A DNA stretch of 64,000 nucleotides, from the NCBI GenBank assembly GCA_013289825.1, contig JABCZF010000001.1, positions 371,911 through 435,910 of the forward strand, read 5' to 3'. Each line of letters starts with the position of its first letter. The first letter of the stretch is position 1. A program made the translations under genes and the position numbers. The notes beneath the pieces are model-generated. The model had not been told where the DNA came from. It made no database searches and was given only the letters and a program-made list of their open reading frames with translations. Shown here in pieces: positions 36,935-44,672 of this stretch. Origin of the DNA: Acidobacteriota bacterium. Its GTDB lineage: Bacteria > Acidobacteriota > Terriglobia > Acidiferrales > UBA7541.

Positions 36935-37170
36935 CGAAGTGCTCTCTACATTCCTCTGCGGCAGAACTACTCCGATGCCTTGATTCCTTATGTCAGAACC
37001 GAACGTGATCCCTCCGCAACCCCGCAGCCGTCCAAGGCGAAATTCGCGCCCTCGACCGAGGGCTGCCTGTGGAAGACATGCGCACGGGAACCACGGTCAT
37101 CGGCCTGCTTGGAGTATTCGGACTGTTGGCGCTTAACCTCGCCTCCGTCGGTTGGTACGGCCCTGTGTAA
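36935..37170 (+). pseudogene. ADOP permease remnant
   Basis: Two frames give pieces of the last quarter of an ADOP permease: ALYIPLRQNYSDALIPYVRT then ERDPSATP in one, and after a frameshift AVQGEIRALDRGLPVEDMRT then VIGLLGVFGLLALNLASVGW ending YGPV and TAA at 37168-37170. Intact permeases have the same order (core-domain strand, D-x-x-LPV-x-x-x-RT, helix, ASVGxYG). The rest is gone. It lies about 110 bases upstream of an intact PadR-ADOP operon, so it is probably a relic of an earlier copy. Confidence 0.65.
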
Positions 37171-37281
37171 GTTCCTGTATTCACCATTCTGTAGGGTCAA
37201 GCAGAATCGCCAAGTTAAGTTAAGCAACCAGATCTGGCCTTCTCATGGTCCAAAAACGGGATTCCAGGAGATCCGCTCTCC

Positions 37282-37318
37282 TTTACAACTTAGGAGAGAT
37301 TGGTATAGTCTCTCCTAA
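37282..37318 (+). promoter_or_regulatory. PadR promoter with overlapping palindromic operator
   Basis: TTTACA (37282-37287) and TATAGT (37304-37309) are separated by 16 bases, a good sigma-70-type promoter. An inverted repeat overlaps it: TTAGGAGAGA (37290-37299) and TCTCTCCTAA (37309-37318) with nine bases between. The site is 18 bases before the PadR start, so PadR binding here would block transcription of itself and the permease. Confidence 0.75.
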
Positions 37319-37335
37319 CTGTCTTAGGAGGAGGC

Positions 37336-37677
37336 ATGGCTGGCCAAGCTCAGATTCTTCCGGGCACTCTCGACCTCCTCATCCTGAAGGCCGTCTCCCT
37401 CGGCCCGCTCCATGGGTACGGCATTCTTCTGCGCATCGAACAGATCTCGCACGGGGCGCTGCTCATCGAACAGGGTGCCCTCTATCCAGCTTTGTATCGC
37501 TTGGTCCGCCAGGGACTCCTCAAGGCAAACTGGGGCACGTCCGATAACAATCGCCGCGCCAAGTTCTACGAGCTCACTGCTGCGGGCCACAAGCGATTGC
37601 GCCACGAAGCCGAGGGCTGGAATCGGCTCGTGGCGGCCATCGCTTCCGCGCTTGCCGCGCAACCGGAGGAGCTATGA
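37336..37677 (+). CDS. PadR-family transcriptional repressor
   Basis: A 113-residue winged-helix regulator. The start ATG 37336 follows TTAGGAGGAGGC. The domain is typical of the short PadR-s1 class: ILPGTLDLLILKAVSLGPLH, HGYGILLRIEQ, IEQGALYPALYRLVRQGLLK and KFYELTAAGHKRLRHEAEGW. In Acidobacteria this class regularly precedes an ADOP permease, as here, where the stop codon overlaps the permease start (ATGA). It most likely represses its own operon through the palindrome just upstream and is released by a small hydrophobic or phenolic ligand; the ligand is not known. Confidence 0.93.
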   Translation: MAGQAQILPGTLDLLILKAVSLGPLHGYGILLRIEQISHGALLIEQGALYPALYRLVRQGLLKANWGTSDNNRRAKFYELTAAGHKRLRHEAEGWNRLVAAIASALAAQPEEL

Positions 37678-40340
37678 GTCTCTTCGCCTCGCTTCGTTCC
37701 CTCGCCTCCACTCTCTTCCGTCGCTCTGGGCTTGAGGACGAACTGGATGAGGAGATTCGCTCGCACATACAAAGGCGCGCCGATGATCTTGAGCGCTCCG
37801 GTCTCCCGCGCGCCGAAGCCGAGCGCCGCGCGCGCATCGAATTCGGCGGCTTCCAAAAATTCAAGGAGGAATGCCGTGAAGAGCTCCGTGGCTTTTGGCT
37901 GCAAACCGTGTGGACCGATGTGCACTTCGCCACGCGCATGTTGCGCAGCTCTCCAGGCTTTACCGCAGTGGCGGTCCTTACTCTGGCGCTTGGCATTGGC
38001 GCGAACACCGCAATCTTCAGTGTGGTCAACGCGGTGCTCCTCCGGCCGCTTCCTTATCCAAATGCAAAGCGTCTGGCCATGATCTGGTCGACCTGGGGGA
38101 ATGAGACGCGCGGGCCAGCTTCCGGTCCGGAGCTGGTTGAGCTGCGCAATCGCAGTCGCGCGTTTGAGGAAATTGCCGGAATATGGGTAACCAGCGGCAC
38201 GATTACAGGAACTGTCGAGCCGGAGCAAGTGCGCTTGGCTCTTACGACTGCGAATTTTCTGCCGTTGCTGGCCGAGAGGCCGCAACTCGGACGATTCTTC
38301 GCGCCTGGCGAAGACCGCGAAGGCGCGGCGCCACTCATCCTTTTGACTGACGGCTTATGGCGGCGGCAATTCGGCGCGAATCCGAGCATCATTGGGCAAA
38401 CGGCGCGGCTGAACGGGAATAACTTCACGATTGTTGGCGTGCTGCCGCGAGATTTCAAACTGCTATTTCCCGATAGCAGGATGGCAGACGTGCAGGTTTT
38501 CATCCCGTTTTTAAACGACCTGGAGGCACAGAACCGCGATACGGCGTATATAAGGATGATTGGCAGGTTGCGCCGGGGCGTCACGGTGGCGCAAGCGCAA
38601 AGTGAAGCGGAATCTCTTGCCTTGCAGCTTCGCGGTGAGGCGAAGGAATACGCAGAGCAGTCGCTGCACTTGAGTGTCTTGTCGCTTCAAGAGGATGACG
38701 TAAGGTCGGTACAGCCCGCGCTGGTTTCGCTGTTCGCCGCCGTTGTGCTGGTGTTGCTCGTTACTTGCGCGAACCTCGCTAATTTATTGCTGTCGCGCTC
38801 GGGAGGCAGAAGGCACGAAACTGCTCTTCGCGCGGCGATGGGCGCGGAACGAAGGCGCATTATCCGTCAGCTGCTGACAGAAAATATATTTCTCGGATGT
38901 CTTGGAGGAATAGCCGCGCTGGGCATTGCATGGGTGGCTCTGAAATGGATTCTCTCCCTTCAGCCGGAAGGAATTTACCTGCTGATGGCGCCGAAATTGG
39001 ACGTTGGGGTCTTGGCGTTCACACTCGTGCTTTCGATCTTGACGGGCATTCTGTTTGGCTTGGCGCCCGCGTTGTCGGTCGCTCGCGGGGACTTGGTTGA
39101 AATTTTGAAGGAAAGCGGAAAAACCACAACAACAGGAAAACCGTGGCTGCGCCAATTGCTGATTGTAAGCGAAGTGAGCCTCGGCTGCATTCTTTTGGTG
39201 GGGACTGGCCTGATGGTCCGAACGTTTACGAGCCTGCTGCGCGTCGATCTGGGCTTTCATCCGGAGAAGGTCTTAACGTTTCAACTGTCGTTTCCCTGGT
39301 CGCGCTATGGCACCGTCGAGTCCGTGACTAGTTTTCTCAAGGAGTTGCGAACAGATCTTTCCGCAATGCCTGGCACGCAATCGGTTGGCGGCGTTTCCCA
39401 TCTCCCGCTGGATGAAGGGCTGGGGAACTGGTACAGCTACTATTGGCCCGAAGGCGCGCCCGTGCAGCAGCAAAACACGGTGATGGCGGACCACCGGTCG
39501 ACACTCCCGGGATATTTTCGAACCATTGGCGCGACGCTGCTGGCGGGCCGGGAATTTGAGGACACTGACGACGCGGTCCACACGCACGTTGCAATCGTCG
39601 ATGATACGGTGGCCGAACAAGTTTGGCCCGGCCAGGATGCCGTCGGCAAAAAGCTGAGTGTCGAAGATTCTCCCGCTGGTGCATTCCAGTTTATTCGCGA
39701 GCCGGTGGTGGTGATTGGCGTGGTGAAGCACATCCAGGCGCACTCGTTGACAGACAAGGGAAGGGGGCAGATCTATTTGCCTGTGTCGCTTGCGCCGCGG
39801 CCGGCGTTTTCGCTCGCGGTTCGGACGACCGCGCCGATCGAGACGTTTGCCGCCTACGTTCAGCGGGCAGTAAAGAAGCTCGACAAGGAGATGCCGGTCT
39901 CGAATCTGCGCCCGCAGATGGAGTACGTCGAAAAGGCACGCGCACAAACGCGATTCGTCACCGTGCTTGCAGGAGCGCTCGCGGCTCTGGCTCTTTTCCT
40001 AGCATCGATCGGCATCTACGGTGTGACGTCCTATTCCGTAGCCCAGCGCAAGCGGGAGATTGCGATTCGCATGGCTGTCGGCGCGAATTCGGCTGACGTG
40101 GGCAGAATGGTATTGCGCCAGAGCGGTCTGCCGGTCGTCGCGGGCGTTTTGGCTGGCTTGGCGATGGCTGCGGCCTTAACGCCTCTGCTCTCAGGGCTCC
40201 TTTACGGCGTCCGTCCAAGCGACCCGCTAACCTACGGTGCGATCTCTGTCGTACTCGCCGCCGTCGGTATTCTGGCGTGCTATATCCCCGCGCGTCGCGC
40301 AACGAAAGTCGATGCGATGATCGCGCTGCGCTGCGAATAG
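37674..40340 (+). CDS. ADOP-type ABC transporter permease with prefix domain
   Basis: An 888-residue permease coupled to PadR by a four-base overlap. Unlike the 823-residue one at 28946-31417, it has the N-terminal prefix domain (LEDELDEEIRSHIQRRADDL, AEAERRARIEFGG). Then follow the first helix (SSPGFTAVAVLTLALGIGAN), the first MacB core (FLPLLAERPQLGRFFAPGED), an FtsX-type bundle (LLVTCANLANLLLSRSGGRR near residue 370), the second core (residues 530-750) and the last bundle (IGIYGVTSYSVAQRKREIAI, PARRATKVDAMIALRCE). No ATPase gene is next to it. Confidence 0.93.
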   Translation: MSLFASLRSLASTLFRRSGLEDELDEEIRSHIQRRADDLERSGLPRAEAERRARIEFGGFQKFKEECREELRGFWLQTVWTDVHFATRMLRSSPGFTAVAVLTLALGIGANTAIFSVVNAVLLRPLPYPNAKRLAMIWSTWGNETRGPASGPELVELRNRSRAFEEIAGIWVTSGTITGTVEPEQVRLALTTANFLPLLAERPQLGRFFAPGEDREGAAPLILLTDGLWRRQFGANPSIIGQTARLNGNNFTIVGVLPRDFKLLFPDSRMADVQVFIPFLNDLEAQNRDTAYIRMIGRLRRGVTVAQAQSEAESLALQLRGEAKEYAEQSLHLSVLSLQEDDVRSVQPALVSLFAAVVLVLLVTCANLANLLLSRSGGRRHETALRAAMGAERRRIIRQLLTENIFLGCLGGIAALGIAWVALKWILSLQPEGIYLLMAPKLDVGVLAFTLVLSILTGILFGLAPALSVARGDLVEILKESGKTTTTGKPWLRQLLIVSEVSLGCILLVGTGLMVRTFTSLLRVDLGFHPEKVLTFQLSFPWSRYGTVESVTSFLKELRTDLSAMPGTQSVGGVSHLPLDEGLGNWYSYYWPEGAPVQQQNTVMADHRSTLPGYFRTIGATLLAGREFEDTDDAVHTHVAIVDDTVAEQVWPGQDAVGKKLSVEDSPAGAFQFIREPVVVIGVVKHIQAHSLTDKGRGQIYLPVSLAPRPAFSLAVRTTAPIETFAAYVQRAVKKLDKEMPVSNLRPQMEYVEKARAQTRFVTVLAGALAALALFLASIGIYGVTSYSVAQRKREIAIRMAVGANSADVGRMVLRQSGLPVVAGVLAGLAMAAALTPLLSGLLYGVRPSDPLTYGAISVVLAAVGILACYIPARRATKVDAMIALRCE

Positions 40341-40776
40341 GACGCTTGCGATTTTTCCGCAGGCTGCTTGGTTAGAGGATCACAGGGCCATGGAGACGTG
40401 AAAAGCTTTTCGCACATACTTGCGAGCGAAATAAACGTGCCATCGTTGCCGTTTTTGCAACTTCGACAAGCCAACGGATGAAGCCACCCGGTCCACCTGC
40501 AGCGGCACAACTGCGAGCTGACCAAGTCCCTGGCAAAGTAACATCAGACGTGACGAACGATGTGGTCGTCGTGCCCGCCAGGGTGCAAGTCGAGGTGGAC
40601 TTTACGGCGGACCATCCCGGTCGACTCTTTCCACCGCCACCGACAACTGCACATGGACTACGGCTGCATGACCACGGTGCAATAGGAAAACTGAGAAGTG
40701 TCTGGTTTATGCGTCTGTCAGTACCCATTTGATGTCCAACCGGGAATCGTATTAAGCTGCGTCGGGCTATCTCAAA
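40341..40776. other. Intergenic, nothing recognised
   Basis: About 435 bases between the permease and the arginine decarboxylase gene. Open frames on both strands look like chance. Confidence 0.4.
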
Positions 40777-41394
40777 ATGCCGAAGCATCCGCTTGCTCGC
40801 TACTCTGAAATTGGCTGCCGGATACCCAGGGAATATTTCTGGGTGATCGGCTGGGGAGAGAGCGATGTCGGGATCGAGACCGGATCGTACGACGCAGCTC
40901 TGCACATGGCCGGAATCGAAAATTACAACGTGATGCTTTATACCTCGGTGCTGCCGCCGGAATCGGTCGAGCTCCCACACTTGCCGGACATCCACCATGG
41001 GTCCGTGCTGGAGGGAATCATCGCTGTCCAGCATACCGATAGACCGGGAACGCGGATCACCGCTGGTGTGCTTTTGGCTAGGGTCTATCGCAATTCGGAC
41101 GGCTCTTATCTGGGCGGTTTTGCGTGCGAGTACAACGGCAACGCATCGCTCGAAGAAGCGGGAACCAATCTACGTGAAGCGATGCAGCAGCTTTTTGCAC
41201 GGCGCTATAAAACAAAGTTCTACAGACTCGAATGCGGGAAATTGGTCGTCCGGACATATACACCGGAGAAATCATTCGGTACGATTCTTGTCGGCATCGG
41301 CTTCGCTAGCTACCTTGTGCCGGTACTAAAATCCGAAGTGGCGGTAACCCCTTCCCACAAAGACAAGTCGCACGTGAACTACACAACCGGATGA
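40777..41394 (+). CDS. pdaD: Pyruvoyl-dependent arginine decarboxylase
   Basis: A 205-residue proenzyme that converts arginine to agmatine, the first step of a polyamine route. The order of motifs fits the family: PREYFWVIGWGESDVGIETG, SYDAALHMAGIENYNVML, then YTSVLPPE, where Ser57 corresponds to the serine that becomes the pyruvoyl group after self-cleavage (the known site reads S-S-I-V-P), and HGSVLEGIIAVQ and TAGVLLARV further on. The C-terminal extension (residues 150-205) is longer than in archaeal enzymes. No ribosome site is obvious before ATG 40777. No agmatinase, agmatine deiminase or spermidine synthase gene is near. Confidence 0.78.
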   Translation: MPKHPLARYSEIGCRIPREYFWVIGWGESDVGIETGSYDAALHMAGIENYNVMLYTSVLPPESVELPHLPDIHHGSVLEGIIAVQHTDRPGTRITAGVLLARVYRNSDGSYLGGFACEYNGNASLEEAGTNLREAMQQLFARRYKTKFYRLECGKLVVRTYTPEKSFGTILVGIGFASYLVPVLKSEVAVTPSHKDKSHVNYTTG

Positions 41395-41657
41395 ATAGGA
41401 AAAGTGCCGCTGGTGCCCGACCAACGGCGTTCCAGGAGATCGGATCGCTTAGAAGTCTTCCGAACCACCGCACTCCTCGAACCGGACTACTCTAAGAGCC
41501 AGCGGAAGATGCCCGGTTTTGTATTTTTTGCCGAGAGTCAAGGAAGTGGGTGGCCACCGCTGGGCAAACAACTTCTACCTTTGGATCGCAACTTTTGAAC
41601 TCCGGCGTGTTATACAAAATATGCTCCAACAGAACTTCGGAGGCCTTCGAAGGACTT

Positions 41658-44360
41658 GTGAAACAATTGGCCAACAGAGTCCCCGCCCTACTCCTGACTT
41701 CATTCCTATCGGTCTTCCTGGCTTTTGGATTTGTCGGGTTGGCTGAAGAGATCGCACTGATTCCGTTGACCATCGACAACCAGGTGCTGCCGGGTTCCGG
41801 CAAGGGTTTCTTGACCGATCAGCGCGTCTTTAACGCCGAGTTTTACAGAAAATTCTACCCACAGCTGAAGTTGGCAGACGATGACGCCGCGAAGCGCGAG
41901 TGGACGGGCCAGGGCGCCAAGGCGTGCCGCAGGGGCTCGTTTCTGTTCTATTCGCGAGACTACCTGAACAGGTATGGCGATCTAGCGAAGGGAGATTGCC
42001 TCGCTGCGATCGAACACTTCGTTGTTGCCGGATTCAATGAGGGAAGGATCGGCGCCGCCGATAGCTATTGGGTGGTGTTCGACTTCAACTATTACCTGGA
42101 CCCCGCTAACAATCCGGATCTCGACAAAGCTTATCCCCGCGTTTGGGACCTCGTGGACATACAACTCCACTGGCTGCAGCATGGAATCGCGGAACGCCGG
42201 GGAGCGTCGCCATTTTTTAATGTAAGGGAATATCAATCACGATATGCCGATGTTTCGCATGACCCGGCTCGCGCAATTTCCGAATACGTTGCCGATGGCC
42301 AGTCCAAAGGGAGGATGGGACGGGCGGCGTGGGCGGATCCGGCGAGTTGGAATACCCTGGTTCGCCAGGCGGTGCGGCCCGAGGTCACGGCGACGGCAAA
42401 CGATGTGGTGCGATCGTTCACGAGCGCGCAAGGGGCGCGTGTCGCGGTGGTCGTAAAGTCGCCAGCTTGGTACGAGGCTGCGCTTTCACCGCCGTGGCAG
42501 AAGCTGAATCCCGAGATGGTGTGCACGGTGCCGCCACCCACGGCGAGCGATGATCTGAAGTTGATTCAAGGCTACCTGGATCGCATGGCCACAGGGAACG
42601 CGGCGCCTTGCCGCGTGGTGCAACTGGCGCCTCATGCGGCTTACCACATTGTGCTGCCCGCGAAATTGCCGCCCCAGCAGGACTGGGTGCTCAACCACCG
42701 GCCCCATTTTACGATTCGCGATGCGCACGATTTTGTATTCGACGGGAATGGATCGACGCTGTACTTTACGGGCTCGACGGGGGCCTTCAATATCGAGAAT
42801 TGTAAGCAGGGAATCCTGGAGAACCTGGTCATCGACTGGGGAAGGCCAATGGATCCCGAACCGGCTTGGCGAGGCCCGCTTTTTGAGGCCATGGGGACGA
42901 TCAAAAAGGATTCGGCGACTTCCGGACACATCGAGTTGGATCCCCAGACACAGTTTCCGTCAAATTTCTCGCCGTATATCTATACCTTCCATCTGTGGGA
43001 CAAAGGCACCGGTCAGATGGCGCGGGAGGATGATTTACCTGGGCCAACGGATGACGGTTGCGACGCGGGCTGCATCGCGCAGAAAAAAGGTCCGACGCAA
43101 GCCATGCATTTGAAAGGACTCGCCCTTTACCCGAACTCGAATGCTTCAGGCCAGTGGGTGGCCTCGAACCTGGTCCGATTTCCCAATCGCTATGTGCTGG
43201 TGGCGTTTTCGCAATTCCCGATGGGTGCCGTGAGCCTGCTGGACACGGAAGACTTGCGAATCATCCAGTGCACGATTCATGCATCGCCGTATATGGGAAT
43301 TGCCGGGGGAGACCGGCAGAGAGGGATTTCCATCGAGAATCTCACAATCACTCCAAGCCAGGGACGGCACATCTCGACCACCGCGGATGGCGTGCATCTG
43401 ACGGGGGCCCGGGGCGATATCATTATCGATCACGCGATTTTCGAAGCCTTGGGCGATGACGCGGTCAACGTGGCGGTCGTTTGGGACACGTTGACGGCGG
43501 CAAAGTCAGCCAGTTCCTTTTCGATGGCCGGCGCGGATTCCTCTGCCAAGGAGGGAGACATGCTGGCGTTCTTTGACGAGACTTTGGCGTTTATTGGATC
43601 GGCCCGCGTGCAATCGTCCAGCGGAAACGGGCCGCAGAAGATTCAACTAAAGGAGAGCGTGCACTTTCTGCGCGCCGGGTTGAAAGCGATCAATATGAAC
43701 CACATTCCATCCGGCTTTTACGTGTCGGGAGTGACGGTACGAAAAAAAATCGGGCGTGGAATTATCTTGGGGGCGTTGCACGGAGTGATTCAGAATTCGA
43801 CATTCGAATCTTTGACCATGGGTGGGGTAGGTTTTCATTTTTCGAGCTACTGGAGCGAAGGCGCGCCAAGTTCGGACGTGGCCATCCGCAACAACCAATT
43901 CATACGAACCAACTGGTCCACAAAGTCCTATCAATACGGGACGGGCATGGGCACTTATCCGCACCGAAACGCCGCGATTACCGTCTTCAGCGAAGCGGTG
44001 ACGAACTACAACAACACGCCCGATAATTTTAATGGCATCTATCCCGCGTTTCAGGACATTGAGATTTCGGGAAACTCGATACAAAGTCTCGCTGGCGCTG
44101 GAATTTATATGGCTGGCGTTCATAACAGTCGTACAACCGGCAGCACCGAGGGCCTCTTGAAGAATAGCTTTACTGGATGCGCATCCGTTGCGCATACGCA
44201 TGCGATGCGGGCCTATTTCGGCTCTGAATCAACCTCAGCGGTTGTGATGAATTTCGTGGACAAAATAACCTTGGTTGGAAATCAGACGACAACCCATCCC
44301 GCATGCGCTGCCCGTGTGGATTACGGCTCGAGCAACAATGTCAATATTTCGAATCGTTAA
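41658..44360 (+). CDS. Large secreted right-handed beta-helix protein
   Basis: About 900 residues. GTG 41658 is preferred (GAAGGA upstream) because a signal peptide then lies at the N-terminus (RVPALLLTSFLSVFLAFGFV); an in-frame GTG at 41550 would add 36 odd residues. Residues 45-230 hold repeats of the type FYRKFYPQL, YLNRYGDLA, YYLDPANNPDL and YQSRYADV, each followed by a G-x-x-x-GR turn (GFNEGRIG, GQSKGRMG); such repeats occur in bacterial surface proteins and glycosyltransferases. The rest is a parallel beta-helix (DFVFDGNGSTLYFTGSTGAF, NIENCKQGILENLVIDW, ISIENLTITPSQGRHISTTA, DGVHLTGARGDIIIDHAIF). This fold is used by polysaccharide lyases and epimerases; catalytic residues could not be placed. 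Confidence 0.75.
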   Translation: MKQLANRVPALLLTSFLSVFLAFGFVGLAEEIALIPLTIDNQVLPGSGKGFLTDQRVFNAEFYRKFYPQLKLADDDAAKREWTGQGAKACRRGSFLFYSRDYLNRYGDLAKGDCLAAIEHFVVAGFNEGRIGAADSYWVVFDFNYYLDPANNPDLDKAYPRVWDLVDIQLHWLQHGIAERRGASPFFNVREYQSRYADVSHDPARAISEYVADGQSKGRMGRAAWADPASWNTLVRQAVRPEVTATANDVVRSFTSAQGARVAVVVKSPAWYEAALSPPWQKLNPEMVCTVPPPTASDDLKLIQGYLDRMATGNAAPCRVVQLAPHAAYHIVLPAKLPPQQDWVLNHRPHFTIRDAHDFVFDGNGSTLYFTGSTGAFNIENCKQGILENLVIDWGRPMDPEPAWRGPLFEAMGTIKKDSATSGHIELDPQTQFPSNFSPYIYTFHLWDKGTGQMAREDDLPGPTDDGCDAGCIAQKKGPTQAMHLKGLALYPNSNASGQWVASNLVRFPNRYVLVAFSQFPMGAVSLLDTEDLRIIQCTIHASPYMGIAGGDRQRGISIENLTITPSQGRHISTTADGVHLTGARGDIIIDHAIFEALGDDAVNVAVVWDTLTAAKSASSFSMAGADSSAKEGDMLAFFDETLAFIGSARVQSSSGNGPQKIQLKESVHFLRAGLKAINMNHIPSGFYVSGVTVRKKIGRGIILGALHGVIQNSTFESLTMGGVGFHFSSYWSEGAPSSDVAIRNNQFIRTNWSTKSYQYGTGMGTYPHRNAAITVFSEAVTNYNNTPDNFNGIYPAFQDIEISGNSIQSLAGAGIYMAGVHNSRTTGSTEGLLKNSFTGCASVAHTHAMRAYFGSESTSAVVMNFVDKITLVGNQTTTHPACAARVDYGSSNNVNISNR

Positions 44361-44672
44361 TCCAGCCCCAAGCGGCATTCGGCCCGATGGCTATTCCGAC
44401 CGAGCCTACGCCTCCATGCAAGCCGCTTCGTTTGTAGTGCCTGAGGATTCGTATTCCAATCGCGGGCCCGAAACGGCGCTCGAGGAAACAGGAGCGAGGC
44501 GCGCCCGCCGCTGGTTTTTCTTAATCGCGTGCGGGCCGCGTCGCTCCCGAGGCCAGGCATCGTCAATGGTTCTCCACAGAAATTCACAACGCGGGATCAG
44601 TGCGATATTGTCATCGGCAGGGAGATTGGTTAAGTTAGTCGCTTGGAAAAAGGAAGGGAGGGAAGTTCCAGG
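44361..44672. other. Upstream region of the Hsp70-type operon
   Basis: About 310 bases with no coding frame. It presumably holds the promoter of the five-gene chaperone operon; no CIRCE-like inverted repeat was seen. Confidence 0.4.

Noticed and set aside
40372..41034. 220-codon minus-strand frame opposite the arginine decarboxylase
   Set aside because: Antisense to a gene with clear family motifs.
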